Source of the DNA: Alkalicoccus chagannorensis DSM 18086
GTDB taxonomy: Bacteria > Bacillota > Bacilli > Bacillales > Salisediminibacteriaceae
Length of the DNA: 51,084 bases
Direction of reading: 5' to 3'
Assembly (NCBI RefSeq): GCF_000429725.1
Contig: NZ_AUCK01000028.1
Coordinates: 1-51,084 of the forward strand
Shown: piece after piece, positions 7,757 through 16,508 of the stretch
How the letters are laid out: every line of letters starts with the position of its first letter
Position numbering within the stretch: position 1 is the stretch's first letter
Notes under the pieces: generated by a model
The model's database searches: none
What the model saw: the letters and a program-made list of their open reading frames with translations, nothing else
Told to the model about the DNA's origin: nothing
Position numbers and translations under genes: made by a program

Positions 7757-8983
7757 ATGGCAATGTCAAACATTACTGGTAGCTTTCAATTGATGAAATC
7801 GCTCAATCGTTCGCTAGTTTTGAATAAAATTCGATCTGCGGGTGCTGTTTCTCGGGCCGAGATTGCTAAAGAAACGAAACTAACCCCCCCGACAGTCACA
7901 AAACTTGTAGGTGAATTGATTGAATCGAATCTAGTTAAAGAGAGTGACATGGGTACCTCAAAAGGTGGGCGAAAACCAGTTCTTTTAACCATTAACGATC
8001 GTCAATTTTTCGCTATTGGATTGGATGTTGGCGCTCGAAAAATAAGAGGAGTATTAACGGATTTAAATGCGAAAGAAATAGTCAATGATCAAGTGGATCT
8101 GCATAAAGATATCTCTTCCGACGAGTTGACAATGTTGATGATAAAAATGATTAAGTCTTTAATTACAGTATCTAATGTCAAGAAGGAGCAGATTGTCGGG
8201 GTAGGTGTTGGTATGCATGGCATTGTAGACAATGAGAAGGGAGTTGCAAGGTTTGCGCCAAGTTATCATTTACGGGAGATTCCCATTAAAGATTCATTGA
8301 AGGAGGCCGTGAATCTTCCGGTTTTCGTTGAGAATGATGCAAAGGCTATGGCGTTGGGCGAATTATGGTTTGGAGCCGGGCGTGGATTCGACAATTTGAT
8401 TTGTGTCAACGTCGGTGTTGGTATAGGTGCAGGAATCATCTTTAACAATCGCTTGTACCACGGGAATAATTCAGTTGCAGGGGAGGTTGGTCATACGATC
8501 ATTGATTTGAATGGAAGAAAGTGTTCATGTGGAAGTTACGGTTGTCTTCAAACCGTGGCTGGAGGAGATTCAATTGCTGAAAGGGCAATTCGTGAATTAT
8601 CCTTCGGAAGAAAGTCTTTATTAATGAATAAAACATCAACAAGGGATGAAATCAGCGGTGAGCTTATTTACCAATGTGCAATTGAAGGCGATGAATTATC
8701 TCAAGATATTTTGAGCGAGACCGGAAAATATTTAGGTATTGGCATGACAAACATGATCAATTTAATGAATCCTGCAAAGCTTATTATCGGTGGAGGCGTG
8801 TCTAAAGCGGACAATTTCATCCTTGATCCTTTGAAAGAAGTCGTTTCTAAAAAAGCTTTGACAGATGAAGTGAAAAATACCGATATCACCAAATCTGAAT
8901 TGGAAGATCGTGCTACTGTTATTGGGGCCGTAACCATTGTGCTAGCGGATCTTTTCACACCGGATCTTTTGAACCTAAAGTAA
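7757..8983 (+). CDS. ROK-family transcriptional repressor (XylR/NagC type)
   Basis: The 408-residue product has an N-terminal winged HTH (about 10-70; SRAEIAKETKLTPPTVTKLV) and a ROK sugar-kinase-like domain. The domain shows the ROK glycine motif (GVGIGAGIIFNN), GEVGHTIID, the zinc motif CSCGSYGCLQ, and a late GGGVSKADNF. Such proteins repress sugar genes and release DNA on binding the sugar. The ATG at 7757 is preferred over earlier starts because GGAGAG lies six bases upstream. It is followed by the transporter genes and likely controls them and the divergent dioxygenase operon. Confidence 0.93.
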   Translation: MAMSNITGSFQLMKSLNRSLVLNKIRSAGAVSRAEIAKETKLTPPTVTKLVGELIESNLVKESDMGTSKGGRKPVLLTINDRQFFAIGLDVGARKIRGVLTDLNAKEIVNDQVDLHKDISSDELTMLMIKMIKSLITVSNVKKEQIVGVGVGMHGIVDNEKGVARFAPSYHLREIPIKDSLKEAVNLPVFVENDAKAMALGELWFGAGRGFDNLICVNVGVGIGAGIIFNNRLYHGNNSVAGEVGHTIIDLNGRKCSCGSYGCLQTVAGGDSIAERAIRELSFGRKSLLMNKTSTRDEISGELIYQCAIEGDELSQDILSETGKYLGIGMTNMINLMNPAKLIIGGGVSKADNFILDPLKEVVSKKALTDEVKNTDITKSELEDRATVIGAVTIVLADLFTPDLLNLK

Positions 8984-9064
8984 AAGTTAGAGAGCGTTAA
9001 CATCATAGCTGTGTGGGCATAAAAGAGAGTTGACTTTTTTATGACAAAAAGCTACCATTGCAAT

Positions 9065-9078
9065 AAGTTAATTAACTT
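9065..9078. promoter_or_regulatory. candidate ROK operator palindrome
   Basis: AAGTTAATTAACTT is a perfect 14-bp palindrome 44 bp before the start of the substrate-binding protein gene, followed by a further half-like TTAACTAAG. XylR-type ROK repressors bind AT-rich inverted repeats of similar character. A related TTAATTAA cluster lies in the divergent region at about 7440-7460. Binding is inferred. Confidence 0.45.
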
Positions 9079-9121
9079 AACTAAGAAACTTTGTAACCGC
9101 ATTCAAAGAGGGGGAATTAAC

Positions 9122-10480
9122 ATGAAGAAGCAAGAAACATTGAGAAGTTTGCGTTTGGCAGTGACGGGGATTAGCCTGGTAGCCATCCTAGCAGCGTGTG
9201 GCGGTGGCGAAAATGATCAAGAAGAAAATAATGGAAATGATGGCGCGGATGAGAACAATGGAGCAGACGGTGATGGAGAATTATCTGGGGAAATCGAAGT
9301 TTGGTCATGGAACATTGCTGCATCTTCTTTAGAATTAGCAGCGGAAGAGTTCATGGAAGAACATCCCGATGTCACGATTGACGTGCAAGATAGTTCAACT
9401 GATGATGTTGTCGAGCAGTTAACTGTAGCACTCTCGGGTGGGGCTGGTCTTCCAGATGTTGTATCTCTAGAAGCTCCGCAAATTGATAGTTTCATGAATC
9501 AATTCCCTGACGGATTTATGAATCTCTCAGAACGAGGGTTTGATGAATACGAAGATGATTTCACAGAATTTAAAGTTGAAAATAACCAAAATGAAGATGG
9601 CGATTTCGTTGCTATGCCATGGGATATAGGCCCTGCTGGAGTCTTCTATCGAGTTGACTATTTTGAAGAAGCAGGTGTAAACCCTGATGAAATTGAAACA
9701 TGGGATGATTTTGCTGAGGCTGGTGAACAGATTTATGACGAAGTAGGTGTGCAGATGGTGTCCCAGGAAGTGTCTTCAGACGATGCGTTGACGCGCGTTT
9801 TTGCTAACCAGCAAGGAAGCTATTACTTTGATGAAGAAGGCAATATTGATATAGAATCTGATGAATTTGAACGGTCATTTGAAGTATACCAAGATATGTA
9901 TGAGAGCGGTATTATTCATAATGCATCAAACTGGGATTCTTTTGTTTCTTCACACGTGAATGGAGAGGTTGCTACATCGATTAATGGTGTCTGGATGAGC
10001 GGAACGTTGATGGATCAAGCAGACGATCAAGAAGGACTCTGGGATGTATTTGAACTTCCTGTCTTTGAAGAAGAGGGCACTTCGGCAGCTAACTCCGGGG
10101 GTTCTGAAATCGCAGTAATGAATGAGAGTGAGAATCCAGATGTTGCTTATGCTTTTGCAGAATTCTTTACAACAGATGTCGATATTCAAATGGCCGCTTT
10201 TGAAGAATATGGTTTATTCCCATCTCTAATTGAAACATACGATGAGCCATACTTTTCTGAACCAGTGGGGTATTTTAACGAATCAGCGATTTTTGAAATA
10301 TTTGCTGATGTCGCAGAAGATATCGAGCCTACAAATTTCACCGAGGATGCACCTCGAGCTGAAGATATAATTCAAGATGCTCAAAGTGACATTATTCTAG
10401 AGGGCTCGGAAGTTTTACCAGGATTGGAAGATGCAGCTAACCGCCTTGAAAGTGAAACTGGAAGAGAAAGAAATAATTAA
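9122..10480 (+). CDS. ABC transporter sugar-binding lipoprotein
   Basis: The 452-residue product is an extracellular solute-binding protein of family 1. It has a signal peptide with lipobox LAAC at about residue 26, an acidic Asn/Asp/Glu/Gly linker, then the mature domain starting GEIEVWSWNIAASSL. It includes SGGAGLPDVVSLEAPQ and AMPWDIGPAGVFYRVDYFEEAGV, both typical of the family. The ATG at 9122 is chosen for the GAGGGGG upstream. It delivers an unidentified sugar to the two permeases encoded next. No ATPase gene is present, so a shared MsmX-like ATPase from elsewhere is expected. Confidence 0.95.
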   Translation: MKKQETLRSLRLAVTGISLVAILAACGGGENDQEENNGNDGADENNGADGDGELSGEIEVWSWNIAASSLELAAEEFMEEHPDVTIDVQDSSTDDVVEQLTVALSGGAGLPDVVSLEAPQIDSFMNQFPDGFMNLSERGFDEYEDDFTEFKVENNQNEDGDFVAMPWDIGPAGVFYRVDYFEEAGVNPDEIETWDDFAEAGEQIYDEVGVQMVSQEVSSDDALTRVFANQQGSYYFDEEGNIDIESDEFERSFEVYQDMYESGIIHNASNWDSFVSSHVNGEVATSINGVWMSGTLMDQADDQEGLWDVFELPVFEEEGTSAANSGGSEIAVMNESENPDVAYAFAEFFTTDVDIQMAAFEEYGLFPSLIETYDEPYFSEPVGYFNESAIFEIFADVAEDIEPTNFTEDAPRAEDIIQDAQSDIILEGSEVLPGLEDAANRLESETGRERNN

Positions 10481-10495
10481 AGGAACAGGGGACCT

Positions 10496-10530
10496 CAAGG
10501 GTCTGATTACATAAAGTAATCAGACCCTTG
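10496..10530 (+). other. perfect intercistronic hairpin without T-run
   Basis: CAAGGGTCTGATTAC at 10496-10510 pairs perfectly over 15 bp with 10516-10530 around a 5-base loop. No T-run follows, so it is not a normal terminator. It lies between the binding-protein and permease genes, where such stems often protect the upstream message from 3' decay and raise binding protein over permease levels. The role here is inference from that common pattern. Confidence 0.75.
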
Positions 10531-10582
10531 CTCCCATATAAAAAACACCAAATTCAGATGGATCACTACTGGAGGGAAGAGG

Positions 10583-11485
10583 ATGGCAACGCATGAAAAG
10601 GGGAAAGCTCTTTCAACAAAAAAAAGTTGGATAAACCCAAAAACAGCTCCATATGTATTTATAGCACCTGCAGTGCTATTTTTTGCATTGTTCACTGTTT
10701 ATCCTGCTATTTCATCTTTTTTACTGAGTTTTCAAACTTCTGAAGGAGGAGAGATGGTTTTTGCGGGGCTCGACAACTATGCCCGTCTCTTCACTGACAA
10801 TTTGTTCTATACAGCACTTGGAAACACTTTTCTTATCTTAATTGTTCAAGTCCCAATTATGTTGTCACTTGCTCTTTTGTTAGCAGTCATGTTGAACTCT
10901 ACGTTCGTGAAAATGAACGGCTTTTTTCGAGCAGCTTTCTTCTTGCCTTCTGTAACATCCTTGGTTGCAGCAGCGCTGGTTTTTTTGATCCTGCTTGATA
11001 CAAATAATGGCCTCGTTAACTTCGTTTTAATGCAATTAGGAATTGATCCTATTGCTTGGTTCTCTGATGGTTTTTGGGCTAAGGTCGCATTAATGTTAGT
11101 AATTACCTGGCGTTGGACTGGGTACAATATGGTTATTCTACTTGCAGGTCTGCAAAATATTTCGAAGGATCTCTATGAAGCAGCTGAAATTGATGGAGCT
11201 GGACGGGTTAGAAAGTTCTTTTCTATTACGGTACCTCAGTTGAAACCAGTATTACTCTTCACAACAGTTTTGTCGACAATCGGAACGTTACAATTATTTG
11301 ACGAGCCGTACATAATGACGGACGGTGGACCCAACAATGCTACATTGACTGTAATTATGTACTTATATAATAACGGGTTCAGGTATTTCGATTTTGGCTA
11401 TGCTTCTTCAATTGCTTATGTCTTGGTTGTAATTATTGCAATACTGTCATGGATACAGATGAAGGTTGGAGGTGACCGTGACTAA
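10583..11485 (+). CDS. ABC sugar permease, MalF/UgpA type
   Basis: The 300-residue product has six predicted membrane segments after a short basic N-terminus and the conserved EAA loop EAAEIDGAGRVRKFFSITVP (about 205-225), which docks to the ATPase. The segment TDGGPNNATLTVIMYLY near the C-terminus is a hallmark of the sugar-permease A subunit. GGAGGGAAGAGG precedes the ATG. Its stop codon overlaps the start of the next permease by one base (TAATG), so the two subunits are translationally coupled. Confidence 0.95.
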   Translation: MATHEKGKALSTKKSWINPKTAPYVFIAPAVLFFALFTVYPAISSFLLSFQTSEGGEMVFAGLDNYARLFTDNLFYTALGNTFLILIVQVPIMLSLALLLAVMLNSTFVKMNGFFRAAFFLPSVTSLVAAALVFLILLDTNNGLVNFVLMQLGIDPIAWFSDGFWAKVALMLVITWRWTGYNMVILLAGLQNISKDLYEAAEIDGAGRVRKFFSITVPQLKPVLLFTTVLSTIGTLQLFDEPYIMTDGGPNNATLTVIMYLYNNGFRYFDFGYASSIAYVLVVIIAILSWIQMKVGGDRD

Positions 11486-12312
11486 TGAATAAAGAGAAAC
11501 TTCTAAATAAAATAGTATTGTATGTTTTGTTATTAATCGGTGTCCTTCTTTCCTTATTTCCGTTTTATTGGATGTTCATTGGCGGGACAAATCCATCGGG
11601 AGCAGTGTTTAACATGCCGCCTCGATTAATCCCTGGGGAGTTTTTATGGGAGAATTTCACTAACCTTAACGAATCAGTAGGGATTCTTCGCTCGTTGTTC
11701 AATTCTCTATTCATCGCTGTTACTTTTACAGTATTAGCAGTATTAATAGCAAGCATGGCAGGGTATGCTTTTGCAAAGTATTCTTTTAAAGGACGAGAAG
11801 CAATCTTTTTCACGCTCCTTCTTGCAATGATGATCCCTTACCATGTCACGTTAATTCCTTTGTTCCGTATGTTTGCTGCTATGGATTGGCTAAACACGTA
11901 TCAAGCCGTTATATTACCGCAGCTATCGTATCCGTTTGCGATATTTCTAATGAGGCAAAACATGAAAGCTATCCCTTATTCATTATTAGAATCTGCGCGT
12001 GTTGACGGAGCTGGTGAATTGAAGATTTTTTTCAAAGTTGCCTTGCCTACCATGCGACCTGCTCTTGCAGCCGTAGCTATTTTTCTTTTCATGTTTCAAT
12101 GGAACAACTTCATGTGGCCTTTAGTTGTGTTGAATACTAGTGAGATGGAGACTCTCCCTGTAGCGTTATCAAGTTTGATTGGTCTATCCCGCATTGATTA
12201 CGGACAAGTGATGATGGGTGCAACAATCTCCGTTGTTCCGGTAATCATATTGTTCTTGATACTACAAAAACAATTCATTTCTGGGATTCTAGGGGGCGCA
12301 GTAAAAGAATAA
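11485..12312 (+). CDS. ABC sugar permease, MalG/UgpE type
   Basis: The 275-residue second permease subunit has six predicted membrane segments, the N-terminal LSLFPFYWMFIGGTNP motif and the EAA loop ESARVDGAGELKIFFKVALP (about 168-188). It forms a heterodimer with the preceding product. GGAGGTGA upstream, inside the previous gene, is the ribosome binding site, consistent with coupling. Confidence 0.95.
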   Translation: MNKEKLLNKIVLYVLLLIGVLLSLFPFYWMFIGGTNPSGAVFNMPPRLIPGEFLWENFTNLNESVGILRSLFNSLFIAVTFTVLAVLIASMAGYAFAKYSFKGREAIFFTLLLAMMIPYHVTLIPLFRMFAAMDWLNTYQAVILPQLSYPFAIFLMRQNMKAIPYSLLESARVDGAGELKIFFKVALPTMRPALAAVAIFLFMFQWNNFMWPLVVLNTSEMETLPVALSSLIGLSRIDYGQVMMGATISVVPVIILFLILQKQFISGILGGAVKE

Positions 12313-12526
12313 TTGACTGATTAGAGTTCAGGAAATATAAGACTTTTACATTTAAAAAGCTCACCTTTTGTATAAGGGAAAACGGAATTAATTGCTATCT
12401 CATCATGGATATGAGAAAGACTTTGTGTTGTTTGTATATCCCCTCAATGCTTGTTTCTGTTTGATCTTTTTGTAGCTCACCGTGATATTGAATGCATAAA
12501 GTAGATGAGAAAGGAGGGGATGGATA

Positions 12527-13147
12527 ATGTTCGGACCATTTTATCAAGCGTTAAATGATGCTCTTGAGTGGGTTTTGCGAGTAATTTATCTGCATGTGCT
12601 GTGGATTTTATTCACCTTAGCAGGCGGCATTGTTTTTGGGTGGATGCCTGCTACGCTTGCAGTATATGCAGTTTTGAGAAAACTCTTTACACAAAAAGTC
12701 CAAAAAATAACAATTTTCCCTCTTTTTTGGAATGAATACAAACAAAATTTCCTTAAAAAAGCGTTTGTTGGTTTTATCTTTTTGGCGCTTACGGGAATAT
12801 TGTACGTCGACTTTTTATTCTATCAATACATGGAATCTTTTTGGGGAATCTTGTTTTTCATCTTTGTTTTTTTGTTTGCGATGGTCCTAACCTTTTTGTA
12901 TGTCTATTTCCCTCCTCTTTATGCTCATTTTAATTTGAGAATGAAAGAGTACTTTAAACAATCAATCTTGTTTGGTTTCATTCATCCTTTTACCACGGTA
13001 GTTATCGTTTTATCTATAGGCACTTACGTGGTTGCGAGTTACTTTTTACCCGTACTTATTCTTTTTTTTGGCTGGATACCAATTGCATTATTTATCATGA
13101 AAGCCACTCTGTTTAAAATTGAATCTTCACCTCATTTATCTAAATGA
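12527..13147 (+). CDS. YesL-family (DUF624) membrane protein
   Basis: The 206-residue product has about five membrane segments and the DUF624 pattern of an N-terminal LYxxLxW-like stretch (WVLRVIYLHVLWILFTLAGG) with GWMPATLAVYAVLRK after it. DUF624 proteins are commonly encoded with sugar ABC transporters in Bacillus and have no proven function. AAAGGAGGGG precedes the ATG. It follows the permease gene after 214 bp with no clear terminator, so it may be in the same transcript. Confidence 0.88.
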   Translation: MFGPFYQALNDALEWVLRVIYLHVLWILFTLAGGIVFGWMPATLAVYAVLRKLFTQKVQKITIFPLFWNEYKQNFLKKAFVGFIFLALTGILYVDFLFYQYMESFWGILFFIFVFLFAMVLTFLYVYFPPLYAHFNLRMKEYFKQSILFGFIHPFTTVVIVLSIGTYVVASYFLPVLILFFGWIPIALFIMKATLFKIESSPHLSK

Positions 13148-13574
13148 AGAATACATTGTAGTAGTTTCTTTATGGCGAAGGTATTGCTATGGAGTTCGTT
13201 CATTCGATTTATCAATTCGGCGTTTCGTGTAGCAACAAGGACATCAGTTGAGAGTTGTGGTGATCAAATGACTGCTTAGATAAAATCATTAGATCAGTAG
13301 AAGTTATAAACCCTTGTCATTATTAACGACCGAATTTATTTACTTCGGTGAATATACTTGGCTAGGACTCTTGTTCAGTGTCAAATGCAAAAGTATTTTT
13401 ATAAATTAGCTGAAATGATGAGAGTGGTTCAAATATGTATTAACTTTCTCTTACTTCGGAAGTTCTGACACCGCTTGGCCTTCCCCTGTATGCAGCCCCC
13501 ACTCGTTCTTGCATGAACAACAACCGTCCCCCGGGCGCTCCGGAGGACGGTTGTTGACTTTTTAGAGTTTTATA
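13148..13574. other. intergenic region holding a convergent terminator
   Basis: No gene is supported in these 427 bp between the YesL gene and the convergent thioredoxin gene. The only clear structure is a terminator hairpin at 13518-13561. The first 300 bp are AT-rich with no strong promoter match that I could see. Confidence 0.6.
13518..13562 (+). terminator. intrinsic terminator
   Basis: CAACAACCGTCC at 13518-13529 pairs with its perfect complement at 13545-13556 over 12 bp, followed by ACTTTTT on the plus strand. It lies between convergent genes (YesL from the left, thioredoxin from the right). The T-run favours the plus strand, but the stem may serve both. Confidence 0.8.
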
Positions 13575-13898
13575 TTACTTGAAATACCCGGACAAGAATT
13601 CCTGCGTCTCTTCCGGTGTTTTCGCGTGTTTACTGTGCAGGTGACCGATCTTCTCGTCGTTTTTGAAGATAAGCAGGCTTGGAATCCCCATGACATCGTA
13701 TTTGTCCGCGATGTCCGGGAGCTGATCGCGGTCGACTTCGTACATAGGCAGATGCTCGAACTGTTCCTCTACCGTCGGGAAGAAGGCTTCCATGCGGCGG
13801 CAGTCCGGGCACCATCCTGCTGTAAAGCGGACAATGACAGGTTCGTCGGAAGCAATAACTTCCTCAAAGGTGGATGTTTCTTCAATGGCGTTGGACAT
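13575..13898 (-). CDS. thioredoxin-family protein, WCPDC active site
   Basis: The 107-residue product is a single thioredoxin fold with active site FTAGWCPDCRRME (Cys at about residues 29 and 32) and the cis-proline loop MGIPSLLIFKNDE. The Pro-Asp between the cysteines differs from the Gly-Pro of standard thioredoxin and resembles Bacillus thioredoxin-like proteins such as YdbP/YtpP. It should reduce disulphides in the cytoplasm; no signal peptide is seen. AAAGGAGAGG precedes the ATG. Confidence 0.92.
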   Translation of the reverse strand: MSNAIEETSTFEEVIASDEPVIVRFTAGWCPDCRRMEAFFPTVEEQFEHLPMYEVDRDQLPDIADKYDVMGIPSLLIFKNDEKIGHLHSKHAKTPEETQEFLSGYFK

Positions 13899-13991
13899 GT
13901 AAACCTCTCCTTTATAGTTCTCTTTTTTTCAAAGAAGTATCGTGCTGTGATCATATCATACGAGCGGCGAAAGAGGAAAAACAGCTGTTTC

Positions 13992-15179
13992 TCAGCCGGA
14001 CGTTTTGGCGTGAGCCCGGCGCCGCTCCCGGACATAATACGCCCAAAGCCGGAGCAGAATGAGGAGGAAGCTGACGATCAGGATCGGATAGATCGTGACA
14101 TTGAACTGCTGCATCGCCGAAAGCGATCCGTAGCCCTGCTCCAGCGCATCCGGAAGCATCAAGGAAAAGAAGTTCCAGGATAAGAGCAGCAGCAGCGCGC
14201 CAAATAGCAGCGTATACAGTTTCGGTACGCGCAGCGCCGTCTCTTTTCGCGCTTCCGGGTCATCAAACATGTCCGGTTTCTCCTCCTGCACTGCATAAGG
14301 CTTCCGCCAGATAGACCATCGCTGCCAGCCGCTCTCTCTATCATACACTGCCTCCCATCCAGCGTCTCGGTGAAGAGAAGGCGAATCGATATCACTGCGA
14401 CGGTGAAGGATCGTTTGGTAAGCGACGGTCCGAGGTTCTTTCGCAGCGAACTGGAACCAGAAGCCGCCTGGCCGGACATGCACGAGCCGCCACCCGGCTG
14501 CTTCCTGTTTCTCCAGCCACCGTTCGAGCGAATCCGGTGCGTACATCCAAAACGGCTTGATCACACTGCGCTGGTGTTTTTTTGTCGTTGCGGCCTCGGG
14601 TGGAGAAGGGGAGGGCGGCTTCTCCTGCAGGCGGGAGGCTTCTTTTTTCAGCGCAATCAGGTGATAGATTCCAAGGAAAAACACCCCGATCTGCACCGCC
14701 GCAAACGTATACGTGATCCACCAGAACGGACTGTCGACCCGGGTGAATCCGGCATCGGTCTGAAAGTACATGAATCCCAGAAGCATCGCCTGGGTCAACA
14801 GCGAGAAGAGGACCCATCCGTAAAAGATCCACCAGAAGGTTGTCAGTCGGTTGTTTCGCGCAATCAAGTCGTTGCGGACGACGGAGGTCTGCACTTCCGA
14901 AGCTGGTTTTTCGTTGGCGTAAAAGCCCCACTTTTTAGTCGTCGCTAAAACGCTCCACCCGTCTTCTGTCATCGCCTTCGGCAGTCGATGACGCTTTTGT
15001 TTGTCATACGTAATGGCTACCGTTTCATAATCGGGAAGGCGGGAGGCGAAATGAAACCGGCTCTTTTTCGGTTCCACCGCCGTCAGCGTATATCCCTTTT
15101 CTCCCATCTTTTCGAGCCAGCGCTCGGTTTGATGAATGTGGAAACTCCAGAACGGTCTCCACTTGCGGAAGCTGCTCAT
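13992..15179 (-). CDS. DUF2812 membrane protein, tandem-domain
   Basis: The 395-residue product holds two copies of the DUF2812 module, each with a WLEKMGEKGY- or WLEKQEAAGW-type segment followed by a beta-rich part (about 1-95 and 205-300) and then membrane segments (pairs at about 120-185 and 330-385). DUF2812 genes regularly follow PadR regulators; the function is unknown. Its ATG overlaps the stop of the PadR gene by four bases (ATGA), so the two are translationally coupled. Confidence 0.85.
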   Translation of the reverse strand: MSSFRKWRPFWSFHIHQTERWLEKMGEKGYTLTAVEPKKSRFHFASRLPDYETVAITYDKQKRHRLPKAMTEDGWSVLATTKKWGFYANEKPASEVQTSVVRNDLIARNNRLTTFWWIFYGWVLFSLLTQAMLLGFMYFQTDAGFTRVDSPFWWITYTFAAVQIGVFFLGIYHLIALKKEASRLQEKPPSPSPPEAATTKKHQRSVIKPFWMYAPDSLERWLEKQEAAGWRLVHVRPGGFWFQFAAKEPRTVAYQTILHRRSDIDSPSLHRDAGWEAVYDRESGWQRWSIWRKPYAVQEEKPDMFDDPEARKETALRVPKLYTLLFGALLLLLSWNFFSLMLPDALEQGYGSLSAMQQFNVTIYPILIVSFLLILLRLWAYYVRERRRAHAKTSG

Positions 15180-15514
15180 GACTTTCCCTCCTTATGCGCC
15201 TGGGCATTGTGATACAGCTCCTCCAGCCGCTCCATTTCTGTATGAAGGACCTTTTTTCCGAGATCCGTAATTTCATACGTCTTTTTCCGTTCTTCATCGG
15301 CATAGACGAGAATCAGGTGGTCCTTCAGCATCTTCGTCAGGCTGCCGTACACCGTTCCAGACCCGAGCACGAGCCGGCCGCCGGTGATCGACTCGACGTA
15401 TTTGATGATGCCGTAACCGTGCCGCGGTTCCGGCGCCAGGCTAAGCAGAATGTAGAACGCCGTCTCGGACATGGGGATGTATTTTTTGATGACCCTCGCA
15501 GGCGTGTCGCTCAT
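15176..15514 (-). CDS. PadR-family transcriptional regulator
   Basis: The 112-residue product is a short PadR: winged HTH with the family pattern LSLAPEPRHGYGIIKYVE, GSGTVYGSLTKMLKDHLI and a wing KKTYEITDLGKKVL, followed by a dimerisation helix. It probably represses its own operon through the palindrome at 15543-15581 and responds to envelope stress or a small molecule. AAAAGGAG precedes the ATG. Confidence 0.93.
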   Translation of the reverse strand: MSDTPARVIKKYIPMSETAFYILLSLAPEPRHGYGIIKYVESITGGRLVLGSGTVYGSLTKMLKDHLILVYADEERKKTYEITDLGKKVLHTEMERLEELYHNAQAHKEGKS

Positions 15515-15542
15515 TGGGATGCTCCTTTTATATTAAAAGTAG

Positions 15543-15581
15543 ACTATGTCATAGCATGAGTGTATCACACTGTGACATAGT
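15543..15581. promoter_or_regulatory. candidate PadR operator
   Basis: ACTATGTCA at 15543-15551 and TGACATAGT at 15573-15581 form a perfect 9-bp inverted repeat with 21 bp between. The left half contains a nested palindrome (CTATGTCATAG). ATGT/ACAT half-sites are typical of PadR operators. The site is about 30 bp upstream of the padR-like start codon, where a bound dimer would block the promoter. Confidence 0.7.
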
Positions 15582-15594
15582 GGAAAACTATTTT

Positions 15595-16014
15595 TTCCAT
15601 TCGTTGACCGTCCCGCAGAAGAGCAGACGTGGAACGCTATGCTCCGGGAAGCTTCCCGACTGAAAGACATGAAGACGCCTGCTGAAAGAACAGCAGCAGC
15701 CATCCGCTGCATTTTTGGTCTGTAGAGAGGAATGACGGGAAGTACGTCGCTTCGTGGGAAAAAGGAGACGCTTGCCTGCTCGAAGCAGGCGGAAATCTGC
15801 TTCAGGCCGGTCGCTTCGCTGCTTTTTTGAGCCAAAGCTCCGAAATGGAGCCAGTTTGAAGGAGGAAGGTGCCGCTGGGATAACAAAAGGAGACGCCTGG
15901 TCCGAATTTTGAGCCAGATGGCTGGCCCCACGGAAAAATAGTCTTCTCAAAGGGATACCATTCGATTGGGACTTCCTGTAGAATTGAAGAAAATGGAATG
16001 CGGAGGACCTTTGT
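15595..16014. repeat. intergenic region with degenerate dispersed repeat
   Basis: No gene is supported in these 420 bp. The stretch has short GC-rich inverted segments (for example GCCTGCTCGAAGCAGGC at about 15773) and phrases such as AAAAGGAGACGC at two places, similar in style to the intergenic blocks at 17.3, 21.3, 23.7 and 31.6 kb. Several long open frames on the minus strand are composition artefacts without ribosome binding sites. Confidence 0.45.
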
Positions 16015-16506
16015 ATGCGTACCTACACGATCGAGCGCCTCACGCCGGAGACGTTTCAGCGGTGTTCGGCGATCTGGAATGTCGATGAAGAGAAAGACAT
16101 GGCTGCCTGGTGTTACGAAGAGCTGGTGCAGGGGAATCGGGAGACGTTCGTTTATGTGGAAGACGGCCTCTGCCGCGGAGAAGCCTCGCTCGTGTTTGAG
16201 CACGAGGATCCGCACTATGTCATCCCGGGCAGACGTTTGTATGTGTCGAGAATGATCGTGCGGAAGGAAGATCAGGGGCGCGGGATCGGTCGTCTGCTGC
16301 TGGACTACCTCATCACGTACGCCGCTTCGCTCTCTTACCGGGAACTCGCGCTCGGCGTCGATACAGACAATGCACCGGCTAATCGTCTCTACGAGCGGTC
16401 GGGTTTTACGACGGTGCTTGCAGTAGAAGAGGATGAAGCAGGGGAATATCGAAAGCTGTTGAAGCAGCTGGACCCCAACGAAAAGTCGATCAAAAGGGGA
16501 TGTTGA
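16015..16506 (+). CDS. GNAT-family N-acetyltransferase
   Basis: The 163-residue product transfers an acetyl group from acetyl-CoA to an unknown amine. The acetyl-CoA loop is clear: YVSRMIVRKEDQGRGIGRLLLDYL (motif A, about residues 78-101; Q-G-R-G-I-G), followed by LALGVDTDNAPANRLYERSGF (motif B). CGGAGG precedes the ATG at 16015. The stop lies two bases before the start of a remnant S66 peptidase gene. Confidence 0.92.
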   Translation: MRTYTIERLTPETFQRCSAIWNVDEEKDMAAWCYEELVQGNRETFVYVEDGLCRGEASLVFEHEDPHYVIPGRRLYVSRMIVRKEDQGRGIGRLLLDYLITYAASLSYRELALGVDTDNAPANRLYERSGFTTVLAVEEDEAGEYRKLLKQLDPNEKSIKRGC

Positions 16507-16508
16507 TC

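Noticed and set aside
15533-15950. Overlapping minus-strand frames of about 120-130 codons upstream of the GNAT gene
   Set aside because: No ribosome binding sites, Ser/Arg-rich translations typical of GC-rich repeats, and overlap with the PadR operator region.
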